Shown: positions 30,541 to 39,982 of the stretch, in pieces | Layout of the letters: every line of letters starts with the position of its first letter | How positions within the stretch are numbered: position 1 is the stretch's first letter | DNA from: DASSUW01 sp963835525 | GTDB lineage: Bacteria; Actinomycetota; Thermoleophilia; Solirubrobacterales; Solirubrobacteraceae | NCBI GenBank assembly: GCA_963835525.1 | Contig: CAWIFM010000007.1 | Span: forward strand, 62,001 to 126,000 | DNA: 64,000 nt | Reading direction: 5' to 3' | Made by a program: the position numbers and the translations under genes | Notes under the pieces: generated by a model | Database searches by the model: none | Seen by the model: the letters and a program-made list of their open reading frames with translations, nothing else | Told to the model about the DNA's origin: nothing

Positions 30541-32205
30541 GTGCTCCACGAACTGCGCGTCGAGAACCTGCTGCTGATCGAGCGGGCCGAGCTGGGCCTC
30601 GGGCCCGGCCTGAACGTCCTGACCGGCGAGACCGGCGCGGGCAAGACCGTGCTCGCCCACGCGCTCGACCTGCTGCTGGGCGGCAAGCCACGGCCCGGGA
30701 TCGTGCGGCCGGGCGCCTCGGAGGCGTACGTGGAGGGGGTGTTCGCGCTGCCCGCGGTGCTGCGCGAGGAGCTCGCGGAGCGGCTGCCCGAGGAGGCCGA
30801 CGAGCTGGTGCTCGCGCGGCGGGTGAGCGCCGAGGGCCGCACGCGCGCCTATGTGGGTGGCCGGAGCGCCACGGCGGCCGACCTGGTCGAGATCGGCGGT
30901 GCGCTGCTCTCGTTCTACGGCCAGCACGAGCACCGCCGGCTCACGCTCGCCTCCGCGCAGCTGGAGATCCTCGACGGCTTCAGTGGCTCCGAGCAGGCTG
31001 CCCGCCGCGAGGCGTTCGCCGCCGCCTACGCGCGCGAACGGGCGTTGCGCGAGGAGCTCGAGGAGCTGCGCGCGCGGGCCGGGGCGCGCGACCGCGAGCT
31101 CGACCTGCTCGAGTGGGAGCTGGAGGAGATCGACCGCGCGGAGCCGAGCGAGGCCGAGGAGCAGGAGCTCACGACCGAGCGCGAGCGGCTGCGCCACCTG
31201 GGCGCGCTGATCGGCGCGGCCGGTGCCGCCGTGACCGCGTTCGCCGGCGACGAGGACGCGTCCGCCGGCGCCGCGCCGGCTCTTGCCGCCGCGTCGTCGG
31301 CGCTCGAGGCGATCCGCGGCGTCGACCCCGAGCTCGACGCGCTGGCCGACCGCGCGCAGGCGTTGGCCGTCGAGGCGGACGACCTGGCCGGCGAGCTGCG
31401 CCGCTACGGCGAGGGCATAGAAGCAGCGCCTGGCCGGCTCGACGAGGTCGAGGAGCGCCTGGCGCTGCTCGACCGCCTGAAGCGCAAGCACGGCGGCACG
31501 ATCGCCGCCGTCCTCACCCACGCCGAGGAGTGCCGCCGCCGGCGCGACGAGCTGGCCGGCGCCGAGGAGGCGCTCGCGGCCGGCGAGGCGCAGGTCGAGG
31601 CCGCGCGGGCCGAGCTCGCGAAGCTGGCCGAAGGGCTGCGGAAAGCGCGGCGCGCGGCCGCGGGCCCACTGGCGAAGGCGGTGGTCGAGCGACTGGACGG
31701 GCTCGCCATGGAGGGCGCGAGCTTCGAGGCGAGCGTCACCGAGCGCGACGGCTACGGCCCGGCCGGCGGCGACGAGGTCGAGTTCCTGATCGCCCCCAAC
31801 CCGGGCGTGCCCGCCGGCCCGTTGCGCGAGACCGCGTCCGGCGGCGAGCTGTCGCGCGTGATGCTCGCGCTCATGGGCGTCGCCGCTCAGGCCGGGCCGG
31901 GCACGCTGGTCTTCGACGAGGTCGACGCCGGCATCGGCGGCCAGACCGCCCGCGCCGTGGGCGAGCAGTTGCGCGAGCTGGCCGGCGGCCGCCAGGTCAT
32001 CTGCATCACCCACCTGCCGCAGATCGCCTCGCTCGCCGACCGCCATTTCACGATCGTCAAGGACACGTCCTCCGACACCGCCACCACCACCGTCACCCTC
32101 CTCCAGCGCGGCGACGTGGTGGGCGAGCTCGTGCGCATGCTCGGCGCCGAGGACGGCGACGCCGCCGCCCGCCGCCACGCCCGCGAGCTCCTCAAAGCGG
32201 CATGA
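30541..32205 (+). CDS. recN: DNA repair protein RecN
   Basis: 554 residues, SMC-like. Walker A NVLTGETGAGKTVLAHAL, a long central coiled coil (about residues 150-370), ABC signature TASGGELSRVML, Walker B LVFDEVDAGIGGQTA and the His-loop QVICITHLPQIAS. Acts in double-strand break repair. GTG start at 30541, 60 bases after nadK, with GATACA nine bases upstream. Complete. Confidence 0.95.
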   Translation: MLHELRVENLLLIERAELGLGPGLNVLTGETGAGKTVLAHALDLLLGGKPRPGIVRPGASEAYVEGVFALPAVLREELAERLPEEADELVLARRVSAEGRTRAYVGGRSATAADLVEIGGALLSFYGQHEHRRLTLASAQLEILDGFSGSEQAARREAFAAAYARERALREELEELRARAGARDRELDLLEWELEEIDRAEPSEAEEQELTTERERLRHLGALIGAAGAAVTAFAGDEDASAGAAPALAAASSALEAIRGVDPELDALADRAQALAVEADDLAGELRRYGEGIEAAPGRLDEVEERLALLDRLKRKHGGTIAAVLTHAEECRRRRDELAGAEEALAAGEAQVEAARAELAKLAEGLRKARRAAAGPLAKAVVERLDGLAMEGASFEASVTERDGYGPAGGDEVEFLIAPNPGVPAGPLRETASGGELSRVMLALMGVAAQAGPGTLVFDEVDAGIGGQTARAVGEQLRELAGGRQVICITHLPQIASLADRHFTIVKDTSSDTATTTVTLLQRGDVVGELVRMLGAEDGDAAARRHARELLKAA

Positions 32206-32250
32206 TCCCGCCGCCCCGCGTTCTAGACTGGCCGGGCAGGAGGATCGTCA

Positions 32251-33927
32251 ATGCCTGAGTCTCGCCCCCGCACCCGTTTCATCTTCGTCACCGGCGGGGT
32301 CGTCTCCTCGCTCGGCAAGGGCATCGCCGCCGCCTCGATCGGCCGGCTGCTCGTGGCGCGCGGCATGAAGGTCGCGTTGCAGAAGTTCGACCCGTACATC
32401 AACGTCGATCCCGGCACGATGTCGCCGTTCCAGCACGGCGAGGTGTTCGTGACCGAGGACGGCGCGGAGACCGACCTCGATCTCGGTCACTACGAGCGGT
32501 TCACGGACGCCAACACCTCGCGCGGCTCCAACGTGACCGCCGGCGCGATCTACAACTCGGTCATCCGCAAGGAGCGCCGGGGCGACTACCTGGGCGGCAC
32601 CGTCCAGGTCGTTCCCCACATCACCGACGAGATCAAGCACCGCGTCAAGCTGATCGCGGAGAGCCAGGACGTCGACGTCGTGATCACCGAGATCGGCGGC
32701 ACGGTGGGCGACATCGAGTCGCTGCCGTTCCTGGAGGCGATCCGCCAGTTCCCGGTGGACGTCGGGCGCCGCAACTGCATGTTCATCCACCTCACGCTGG
32801 TGCCGTACATCGGCCACGCGGGCGAGCTCAAGACCAAGCCGACCCAGCACTCGGTGAACGAGCTGCGCCGCATCGGCATCCAGCCGGACATGGTCGTGTG
32901 CCGCTCCGAGGGCGGGCTGCCGAGCGACGTGCGCAAGAAGATCGCGCTGTTCGCCTCACTGCCGATGGAGGCGATCGTGTCCGCGCGCGACGTCGACAAC
33001 ATCTACAAGGTCCCGCTCTACTTCCACCCCGAGGGGGTGGACGACTTCGTGCTCGAGCACTTCGGGATCGACGACGTCCCGCCGCCCGACCTCGGCGACT
33101 GGGAGCGCCTCATGCGCCGCGCCAGCGAGGCCGCGAGCAACGACCCGGTGCGGATCGCGCTGGTCGGCAAGTACGTCAAGCTCGAGGACGCGTACCTCTC
33201 GGTGGCCGAGGCGCTGCGCCACGCCGGCTTCCAGCACGGCTGCCCGATAGCGATCGACTGGGTGGACTCCGAGACGCTGGCCGACGAGGAGGTCCGCGAC
33301 CGCGTCGCGCAGGCAGACGGCATCCTCATCCCGGGCGGCTTCGGCGTGCGCGGGATCGAGGGCAAGATCACCGCCTCGCGGATCGCCCGCGAGCAGAGGA
33401 TCCCGTTCCTGGGCATCTGCCTCGGCATGCAGATGGCGGTGGCCGACTTCGCGCGCCACGTCGTCGACATGGACGGCGCGAACTCCACCGAGTTCGACCC
33501 CGAGACCCCGTACCCGGTGATCGACCTCCTGCCCGAGCAGAAGGAGGTCGCCGACATGGGCGGCACCATGCGCCTGGGCGCCGACCCCGTGAAGCTGCAC
33601 GAGAACACCAAGGCGCGCGAGCTGTACGGCGAGGCCGTGATCTACGAGCGCCACCGGCACCGCTATGAGGTCAACAACTTCCTGCGCAAGCGGCTCGAGG
33701 CCGCGGGCTTGGTGATCTCGGGCACGTCGCCGGACGACCGGCTGGTGGAGATCGTCGAGATCCACGACCACCCGTTCTTCGTGGCCTCGCAGTACCACCC
33801 GGAGTTCAAGTCCCGCCCCGAGCGCCCCGCGCCGCTGTTCCGCGAGTTCGTGGCCGCCGCGCTCGGCCGCGCCCGCGAGCGCCGGCCGCAGGAGATCACG
33901 GCGCACCAGGCCGCACACAGCACGTGA
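32251..33927 (+). CDS. pyrG: CTP synthase
   Basis: 558 residues. Amidates UTP to CTP with glutamine. Synthetase domain FVTGGVVSSLGKGIAAAS and DPYINVDPGTMSPFQHGEV, glutaminase domain with Cys in FLGICLGMQMA and the His/Glu in ASQYHPEFKSRP. TAGACT (32224-32229) and a strong Shine-Dalgarno AGGAGG (32238-32243, seven bases before ATG) are both present. Overlaps the peptidase gene downstream by four bases. Confidence 0.97.
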   Translation: MPESRPRTRFIFVTGGVVSSLGKGIAAASIGRLLVARGMKVALQKFDPYINVDPGTMSPFQHGEVFVTEDGAETDLDLGHYERFTDANTSRGSNVTAGAIYNSVIRKERRGDYLGGTVQVVPHITDEIKHRVKLIAESQDVDVVITEIGGTVGDIESLPFLEAIRQFPVDVGRRNCMFIHLTLVPYIGHAGELKTKPTQHSVNELRRIGIQPDMVVCRSEGGLPSDVRKKIALFASLPMEAIVSARDVDNIYKVPLYFHPEGVDDFVLEHFGIDDVPPPDLGDWERLMRRASEAASNDPVRIALVGKYVKLEDAYLSVAEALRHAGFQHGCPIAIDWVDSETLADEEVRDRVAQADGILIPGGFGVRGIEGKITASRIAREQRIPFLGICLGMQMAVADFARHVVDMDGANSTEFDPETPYPVIDLLPEQKEVADMGGTMRLGADPVKLHENTKARELYGEAVIYERHRHRYEVNNFLRKRLEAAGLVISGTSPDDRLVEIVEIHDHPFFVASQYHPEFKSRPERPAPLFREFVAAALGRARERRPQEITAHQAAHST

Positions 33928-35024
33928 GGCGCGCGTCCGAGGCCGAGAAGGCCCGGCTCGCGGAGCTGTTCACGGAGCTGTGCCGCATCCCGAGCCCGTT
34001 CGGGCACGAGCGCGCGTGCGCCGACCGCGTGATCGCCGAGCTGCGCGGCATGGGCCTCGAGGCCGAGGAGGACGAGACCGGCAACCTGCTCGCGAGGCTC
34101 GACGGCCGGAGCGACCGTTCGGTCCTGCTGTGCGCGCACCTCGACACCGTCGAGACTGAGGCGCCGATCGAGCCCGTGCTGGTGGACGGCGGCTGGGAGA
34201 ACGCCCACGACGGCATCCTCGGCGCCGACAACAAGGCCGCCGTGGCGGTCATGCTCGAGGTGGCGCGCCGGGCGAGCATCGAGGGCTCGCCGGTCGGCCT
34301 CGAGCTGCTGTTCACCGTCTCCGAGGAGGACGCACTGGTCGGCGCCAAGGCGTTCGACGTCGGCCGCCTGCGCTCCGAGTTCGGCTACGTGTTCGACCAC
34401 GCGACCCCGATCGGCGAGATCGTCGTCGCCTCGCCGACCTACTTCCGGCTCGAGGCCTCGTTCCACGGCAAGTCCGTGCATGCCGGCATCCGCCCCGAGG
34501 ACGGCCGCAGCGCCGTGCTGGCGGCGGCGCTGGCCATCACCGCCATGCCGCTCGGGCGGATCGACGACCAGACGACCGCCAACGTCGGCTCGGTGCGCGG
34601 CGGCAGCGGCTCCACCAACGTGGTCCCCGACCGCTGCCGCGTGCTGGCCGAGACCCGCTCGCTCGACCCGGCACGGGTGGAGGACGTCGTGGCCAAGATG
34701 GTGGACGCCCTGCACGACGGCGCCGCCCAGGCCGAGTGTGACGTCGACGTCGTGTGCGAGAAGCTCTTCACCGGCTTCAGGGTGCGCCAGAGCGCCCCCG
34801 AGCTGGCCGCCGCCGAGACGGCCCTGCGCGCCTGCGGCTACGAGCCGCGGCGGATCCAGACCGGGGGAGGGTCGGATGCCAACGCGCTCCAGGCGGCCGG
34901 CTTCCCGTGCCTGAACCTTGCCAACGGCACCGAGCGCAACCACGAGGCGACCGAGCGCGTCTCGGTGGCCGCGCTCGAGGGGATGCTCGACGTCGCGCTC
35001 GTCCTCTTGGAGGAGGCGGCGTGA
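33924..35024 (+). CDS. M20-family peptidase (PepT-like tripeptidase)
   Basis: 366 residues, GTG overlapping the pyrG stop. Dizinc exopeptidase: metal ligands in LLCAHLDTVETEAPIEP (His, Asp), GADNKAAVAVML (Asp), TVSEEDALVGAKAFD (Glu-Glu) and a lid domain with FHGKSVHAGIRPEDGRSA. The sequence is closest to PepT/M20B peptide T-like enzymes from Gram-positives. Aminotripeptide cleavage in the cytoplasm is inferred. GTGA overlap with the NUDIX gene. Confidence 0.87.
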   Translation: MRRASEAEKARLAELFTELCRIPSPFGHERACADRVIAELRGMGLEAEEDETGNLLARLDGRSDRSVLLCAHLDTVETEAPIEPVLVDGGWENAHDGILGADNKAAVAVMLEVARRASIEGSPVGLELLFTVSEEDALVGAKAFDVGRLRSEFGYVFDHATPIGEIVVASPTYFRLEASFHGKSVHAGIRPEDGRSAVLAAALAITAMPLGRIDDQTTANVGSVRGGSGSTNVVPDRCRVLAETRSLDPARVEDVVAKMVDALHDGAAQAECDVDVVCEKLFTGFRVRQSAPELAAAETALRACGYEPRRIQTGGGSDANALQAAGFPCLNLANGTERNHEATERVSVAALEGMLDVALVLLEEAA

Positions 35025-35569
35025 GCTCCCGGTTCGAGCGCACCGGCGGCGAGTCGATCTTCGAGGGCAAGTTCTTCACGGTCGCGCGCGGCCGCTTCCG
35101 CCACGAGGACGGCGAAGAGGTCGAGCGCGAGCTCGTCACCCACCCCGGCGCAGTGGGCATCGTCGTGCTCGACGGCGACGACCTGTGGCTCGTGCGCCAG
35201 CCGCGCGAGGCGATCGGCGCCCCCGACTTCCTCGAGCTGCCGGCCGGCAAGCTCGACGAGGAGGGCGAGTCGCCGCTCGACGCCGCCAAGCGCGAGCTGG
35301 CCGAGGAGATCGGCAAGCAGGCCGATCACTGGGAGCCGCTCGGCTCCTTCTACACGTCACCGGGCTTCGCCGACGAGGAGGTCCACCTCTTCCTGGCCAC
35401 CGGCATCTCCGACGTCGACGAGCGGCCCGAGGTTGACCACGACGAGCGCATCGACGTCGAGGTCCGCCCGGTCGCGGACCTCGACGGCATCCTCGCCGAG
35501 ACCAAGGACTCGAAGACCCTGATCGGGCTCTACGCGCTCAAGGACCGACTCACTCGCAGAACGGGATGA
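35021..35569 (+). CDS. NUDIX hydrolase (ADP-ribose pyrophosphatase-like)
   Basis: 182 residues. The Nudix box is AGKLDEEGESPLDAAKREL followed by AEEIG, and LELPAG precedes it as in ADP-ribose pyrophosphatases. FYTSPGFADEEVHLFLA adds the Pro at the substrate-specific position typical of ADPR hydrolases. Likely recycles ADP-ribose. GTG start coupled to the peptidase gene. The end overlaps a convergent gene by 20 bases. Confidence 0.87.
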   Translation: MSSRFERTGGESIFEGKFFTVARGRFRHEDGEEVERELVTHPGAVGIVVLDGDDLWLVRQPREAIGAPDFLELPAGKLDEEGESPLDAAKRELAEEIGKQADHWEPLGSFYTSPGFADEEVHLFLATGISDVDERPEVDHDERIDVEVRPVADLDGILAETKDSKTLIGLYALKDRLTRRTG

Positions 35570-36074
35570 AGGGGACGCCGATGGCGTCGATCCGCTTGGT
35601 GGCGACCGGCACGGAGAAGGTGATCCGCCCGCCCGCGCTCCTGGGCACGCGCGCGAGCCAGACGCCGAAGACCTCTTCGGTGTTCTTGTTCACCTTGACC
35701 TCGTCGTAGGCGGCCCTGATGTCGCTGATGCGGTCGCCGACCTTGACGCCGCGGGCACGGGCGCCGCGCGTGATGAGGATGTTGCTGATCTTGCGCGGCG
35801 TGGTCAGCGTGAAGTCGACGAACCCGCGCAGCGGCGAGCGCAGCCGCGCGCTGCGCGTCTCGGGGCCGCCGAACTCGCAACCCGGCCGCAGCTGCCCGAT
35901 CAGGCCCTTGTCGCGAGCTTCCTGGAAGGTCATGCCGAGCTTGACCTGCCCGACGCCCTCGCCGGTGATCTTCTTCGCCGCGATCCGCGCGGTCGGCCCG
36001 CTGTCGGCCGAGGCGCCGATGGCCACCGCGCCGGTGAGGACGAGCGCAGCGGTGAATGCCAGTGTGCGTCGCAT
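35550..36074 (-). CDS. Secreted protein with BamE/SmpA-like repeats, unknown
   Basis: 174 residues with a signal peptide (MRRTLAFTAALVLTGAVAIGA, cleaved after about residue 23). The mature part has VGQVKLGMTFQEARDKGL and later GVKVGDRISDIRAAYDEV, two G-M-t/D-R-x-x-D/E-A motifs like the BamE-fold repeats of extracytoplasmic proteins. Two cysteines (CEFGG and the C-terminal FCE) may pair. Function unknown. TAGGGT lies six bases before the ATG. Confidence 0.65.
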   Translation of the reverse strand: MRRTLAFTAALVLTGAVAIGASADSGPTARIAAKKITGEGVGQVKLGMTFQEARDKGLIGQLRPGCEFGGPETRSARLRSPLRGFVDFTLTTPRKISNILITRGARARGVKVGDRISDIRAAYDEVKVNKNTEEVFGVWLARVPRSAGGRITFSVPVATKRIDAIGVPFIPFCE

Positions 36075-36083
36075 GCGCCGACC

Positions 36084-36668
36084 CTAACCTCCCACCAGCG
36101 CCAGCGCGAACCCGTCGTAGCCCTTCGCGCCGACGGTCTGGATCGCCGTCGCGCGCACGTCGGGCTCGGCGGCCAGCGCGTCGAAGAAGGCCCGCACGCC
36201 CTGCACCGAAGGGTCGTCGCTGTCGTCGGCGACGGCGCCGTCGCGGATCACGTTGTCGGCCACGATCAGCGTGCCGGGCCGGGAGAGCCGCAGCGCTTCT
36301 CGCAGGTACTCGGCGTTGCTCCGCTTGTCGGCGTCGATGAAGATCAGGTCGAACGGGCCGTCGAGCGTGGGAAGCGTCTCCAGCGCAGGGCCGATGATCA
36401 CCTCGGCGCGATCGCCGAGCGCCGCGCGGGCACGGGCGGCCCGATCGGGGTCGATCTCGAGCGAGACCACGCGGGCGCCGGATCGCGCGAGCCAGAGCGT
36501 GCTGTAGCCCTCGAGCGTGCCGATCTCGAGGATGGTGCGCGCGCCGATCGCCCGCGCCAGCAGCTCGAGCAGCGCGCCCTGCGGAGGGGAGACCGCGGCG
36601 TCGTGAGCGGGGCCGGGATCGTCCCGGATCAGCCTGTCGGCGATGTAGCGGTCGACCTCGCTCCACAT
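36084..36668 (-). CDS. Class I O-methyltransferase (COMT/CCoAMT-like)
   Basis: 194 residues from ATG 36668 (MWSEVDRYIADRLI). Methyltransferase family 3: ARTILEIGTLEGYSTLWLA (motif I), RVVSLEIDPDRAARA, FDLIFIDADKRSNAEYL (metal-binding Asp) and RPGTLIVADNVIRDG. These enzymes need Mg2+ and act on catechol-like hydroxyls. Substrate unknown. A longer upstream start (36743) is not supported. Confidence 0.85.
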   Translation of the reverse strand: MWSEVDRYIADRLIRDDPGPAHDAAVSPPQGALLELLARAIGARTILEIGTLEGYSTLWLARSGARVVSLEIDPDRAARARAALGDRAEVIIGPALETLPTLDGPFDLIFIDADKRSNAEYLREALRLSRPGTLIVADNVIRDGAVADDSDDPSVQGVRAFFDALAAEPDVRATAIQTVGAKGYDGFALALVGG

Positions 36669-36727
36669 GGGCGGAGCATTGCAGCGCGCAGGAGCGCACG
36701 GCCGCCACGGCGAAGTCCTCATGTCCG

Positions 36728-37663
36728 ATGGCCGTCGCCGCACCCACCCAGCCGTTCGAGCACCTGCTGCTCGACTTCCTCGCCTACCTGGAGTTCGAGC
36801 GCGGGCTGTCGCGCAACACGCTCGAGGCCTACCGGTCCGACCTGCTCCAGCTCGGCGGCCACCTGCGCAAGACGGGCAAGGACGCGCTGGAGGCGACCCA
36901 CACCGACCTCGCCGACTTCATCGCCGACCTGGCCGCCGGCGACGCGGACCGCCCGCCGGTCTCGCCGGCCACGATCCAGCGCAAGGTCGCCTGCCTGCGC
37001 TCCTTCTACCGCCACCTGCGCCGGCAGGACCTGATCGTCGACGACCCGACGGTGCATCTGCGCGCCCCCAAGCAGGGTCGCAAGCTGCCGCAGGTCCTCT
37101 CGCGCGACGAGGTGGCCAAGCTGCTCGAGGCGCCGCGCGGGACCGAGCCGGCCGCGCTGCGCGACCGCGCCCTGCTGGAGCTGATGTACGCCTGCGGGCT
37201 GCGGGCGTCGGAGGCGATCGGGCTCGAGACCGGCGACCTCGACCTCGAGAGCGGGATCCTGCGCGCTCGCGGCAAGGGCTCCAAGGAGCGGCTCGTGCCG
37301 ATCGGCTCCGCCGCCTCGCGCGCGCTGGAGATCTATCTCGGCCGCGGCCGGCCGAAGCTGGTCGGCGACCGGATGGAAGGCCGGCTGTTCGTCAACCACC
37401 GCGGCGGCGGGCTGACCCGTCAGGGCCTCTACAAGATCGTCCAGCGCCACGCGCGCACGGCCGGGCTCGACGGCAAGATGAGCCCGCACACGCTGCGCCA
37501 CACCTTCGCCACCCACCTGCTGGCCGGCGGCTGCGACCTGCGCTCGCTGCAGGAGATGCTCGGCCACGCCGACATCGCCACCACCCAGGTCTACACGCAC
37601 ATGTCCGCGGAGCGCCTCAAGGACGTCTACCACGACGCCCACCCCCGCGCACGGCAGCACTAA
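36728..37663 (+). CDS. xerD: Tyrosine recombinase XerD
   Basis: 311 residues. N-terminal SAM-like DNA-binding domain (FLAYLEFERGLSRNTLEAY) and catalytic domain with Arg in YACGLRASEAIGL, Lys in RARGKGSKERLVPIG, HTLRHTFATHLLAGG, and the final LGHADIATTQVYTH holding His and the nucleophilic Tyr. Resolves chromosome dimers at dif with FtsK. Position between NUDIX and phosphopentomutase genes is the usual one for the housekeeping xerD of Gram-positives. Confidence 0.92.
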   Translation: MAVAAPTQPFEHLLLDFLAYLEFERGLSRNTLEAYRSDLLQLGGHLRKTGKDALEATHTDLADFIADLAAGDADRPPVSPATIQRKVACLRSFYRHLRRQDLIVDDPTVHLRAPKQGRKLPQVLSRDEVAKLLEAPRGTEPAALRDRALLELMYACGLRASEAIGLETGDLDLESGILRARGKGSKERLVPIGSAASRALEIYLGRGRPKLVGDRMEGRLFVNHRGGGLTRQGLYKIVQRHARTAGLDGKMSPHTLRHTFATHLLAGGCDLRSLQEMLGHADIATTQVYTHMSAERLKDVYHDAHPRARQH

Positions 37664-37673
37664 GCTGCCCGGC

Positions 37674-38825
37674 GTGCGCCGGGCCTTCGTCATCGTCATC
37701 GACGCCTGCGGGGTGGGCGAGCTGCCCGACAGCGCCGACTACGGCGACGCGGGGACCAACACGCTCGGCCACGTCGCCGAGGCGACGGGTGGTCTCGACC
37801 TGCCGGTCATGACCGCCCTCGGGCTCGGGAACATCATGCCGCTGGCCGGTGCGCCGCCCGTCGGCGATCCCGTCGTCCACGGCCGCCTGCACCCGCTCGG
37901 CCCCGGCAAGGACACCATCACCGGCCACTGGGAGCTGATGGGCGTGGTCACGCCGGTGGCGCTGCGCACCTACCCCGAGGGCTTCCCCGACGACGTGCTC
38001 GACGCCCTGCGCGAGGCGACCGGCCGCGGGATCCTCTGCAACCGCCCGTACTCCGGCACCGAGGTGATCGAGGACTTCGGCTCCGAGCACGTGCGGACCG
38101 GCGACCTGATCGTCTACACGTCGGCCGACTCGGTGCTGCAGATCGCCGCCCACGAGGAAGTGGTCCCGCTCCCCGAGCTCTACGCGGCCTGCGACGCGGC
38201 GCGCGAGATCATGACCGGCGAGCACGCGGTCGGCCGCGTGATCGCGCGGCCCTTCCGCGGCGAGCCCGGTCACTTCGCGCGCACCGAGGGCCGGCGCGAC
38301 GTCGCGCTGAACCCGCCCGCGCGCTCCTACCTGGACGAGCTGCAGGCGGCCGGCGTGCCGGTGCACACGGTGGGCAAGATCGGCCAGGTCTTCAACGGCG
38401 TCGGCGTCGACGAGCAGCACAAGGGCTCGACCAACGCAGCCGCCATGGCGGCCACCGGCGAGCTGATCGACTCGCTCGACGGCGGCTTCGTGTTCGCCAA
38501 CCTGGTGGAGACCGACCAGGTCTTCGGACACCGCAACGACGTCGAGGGCTTCCACGGCGCGCTGAAGGAGATCGACGCGGCGGTGGGGGAGTGGCTGAAG
38601 CGGCTCGACCCCGAGAACGACCTGCTGGTCATCACGGCCGACCACGGCGTCGACCCCACGCACCCGGGCACCGACCACACGCGCGAGCACGTGCCCCTGC
38701 TCGCCCGCTTCGCCGGCCACGGAGGCCGCCGGCACGACGGGCCGTTCGGCGACGTCGGCGCCTCCGTGCTGCGCTGGCTCGCCGGCCGCGACGCGCCCGA
38801 GCTGCCGGGCACGCCGTTCACGTGA
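37674..38825 (+). CDS. deoB: Phosphopentomutase
   Basis: 383 residues. Interconverts ribose 1- and 5-phosphate in nucleoside salvage; alkaline-phosphatase fold with two Mn. Metal ligands are in VIVIDACGVGELPDSADYG and ITADHGVDPTHPGTDHTREH; NTLGHVA and NLVETDQVFGHRND are family motifs. GTG at 37674; TAAGCT (37661-37666, including the xerD stop) lies seven bases upstream. Confidence 0.95.
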   Translation: MRRAFVIVIDACGVGELPDSADYGDAGTNTLGHVAEATGGLDLPVMTALGLGNIMPLAGAPPVGDPVVHGRLHPLGPGKDTITGHWELMGVVTPVALRTYPEGFPDDVLDALREATGRGILCNRPYSGTEVIEDFGSEHVRTGDLIVYTSADSVLQIAAHEEVVPLPELYAACDAAREIMTGEHAVGRVIARPFRGEPGHFARTEGRRDVALNPPARSYLDELQAAGVPVHTVGKIGQVFNGVGVDEQHKGSTNAAAMAATGELIDSLDGGFVFANLVETDQVFGHRNDVEGFHGALKEIDAAVGEWLKRLDPENDLLVITADHGVDPTHPGTDHTREHVPLLARFAGHGGRRHDGPFGDVGASVLRWLAGRDAPELPGTPFT

Positions 38826-39976
38826 AAGGGGCGCCGGCGCTCGCAGCGCTCGCGCTCCTGGCCGGCTGCGGCGGCGACTCCGCGCCGCGCCCCACGGCGA
38901 CGCCGGGCACGCCGGCCGAGCGGCCCGAGCCGAGCCAGGAGGAGCAGGTCCGCAAGCTCCTCGACGACCGCGCCGCCGCGCTCGAGGCCGGCGACGCCCG
39001 CGCGTACGCCGCGACCGGCGCGCAGCGGCGCCGCGACCGCGCCGACGTACAGCGGGCCCGCCGACTGCGCCTCCGCAAGGTCGTGTTCTCCGCGGACCGG
39101 GTCGACGTGTCGGGCGACCGCGCGACGGCGCTCGTGTCAGCGACCTACGCGATCGCGGGCGTGCGCGGGACCTTCGAGGTCGAGCGGCGCCTGCGGGCGA
39201 AGCGCACCGCCGACGGGTGGCGCGTGACCGGCGCCTCCGGCCGCCGGGGGCTCCCGCCGTGGGAGGTCGACGACTTCCGCGAGCGGCGCACCGAGCACTT
39301 CGTCGTCCTCGCCCCGCCCGAGGTGCCGGTCGACGAGCTCGTCGTCGCGCTCGAGGACGGCTACGCGACCATGAGCGAGCTGCTCACCAGCGGGCGCCTC
39401 CGGCGGCGCTACCTCGTGGTGGTCGCCGCCGGGACGGAGCAGGCGCGCGCCCTGACCGCGCAGATCCGCGGTGTCGAGACCCTCGCCGCCCTCGCGGACG
39501 CGAGCGTGATCCAGATCGGGAATGCCGCTCGGACGGACAAGGTGGTCTCGCTGCGGCTGGTGGTGGTCTGGCCGCCGTTCGCGTCGCTCGACGCCGAGGG
39601 CCGCCGGCGCGTCGTCACGCACGAGCTCACGCACGCCGCGCTGACCGGCTCGACCTCGGGACGGATGCCGGCCTGGCTGAGCGAGGGCGTGGCGCTCTAC
39701 GTGTCGGGCGACCGCCGGCCCGCGCCTCCCGGCGCCGACCTCGCCGCGCTGTCGCAGCCGGACGCCATCGCGCGGCTGACCGGCGAGGAGCAGGCCAACG
39801 CCTACAACACGAGCTCGGCCGCCGCCTTCGCGATCGCCGACCGCTTCGGCACCGACAAGCTGCTCGACCTCTACGAGGCGTTCAACGACCCGCGGCTGCG
39901 CGGGCAGCCCGGCCCGCGGCTCGTGAACCGGGCGCTGAAGCGAGAGCTGGGCATCACGCTGGCCGACCTATCCTGA
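38822..39976 (+). CDS. Lipoprotein metallopeptidase-like (HExxH)
   Basis: 384 residues from a GTG overlapping deoB. The lipobox is LALLAGCGGD (Cys17), so it is probably a surface lipoprotein. Residues 40-150 form an NTF2-like or tail-domain region; then a zincin with VVTHELTHAALTG and the downstream MPAWLSEGVALYVSGD, matching the HExxH...Glu pattern of peptidase MA-like (M1-related) proteins. Substrate unknown. Confidence 0.75.
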   Translation: MKGAPALAALALLAGCGGDSAPRPTATPGTPAERPEPSQEEQVRKLLDDRAAALEAGDARAYAATGAQRRRDRADVQRARRLRLRKVVFSADRVDVSGDRATALVSATYAIAGVRGTFEVERRLRAKRTADGWRVTGASGRRGLPPWEVDDFRERRTEHFVVLAPPEVPVDELVVALEDGYATMSELLTSGRLRRRYLVVVAAGTEQARALTAQIRGVETLAALADASVIQIGNAARTDKVVSLRLVVVWPPFASLDAEGRRRVVTHELTHAALTGSTSGRMPAWLSEGVALYVSGDRRPAPPGADLAALSQPDAIARLTGEEQANAYNTSSAAAFAIADRFGTDKLLDLYEAFNDPRLRGQPGPRLVNRALKRELGITLADLS

Positions 39977-39982
39977 GCCGCC

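Noticed and set aside
29284..32178. 964-codon minus-strand frame opposite tlyA, nadK and recN
   Set aside because: Shadow of three well-identified genes.
36728..37663. Integrase of a mobile element
   Set aside because: Sequence and neighbours (NUDIX, deoB) fit the housekeeping XerD.
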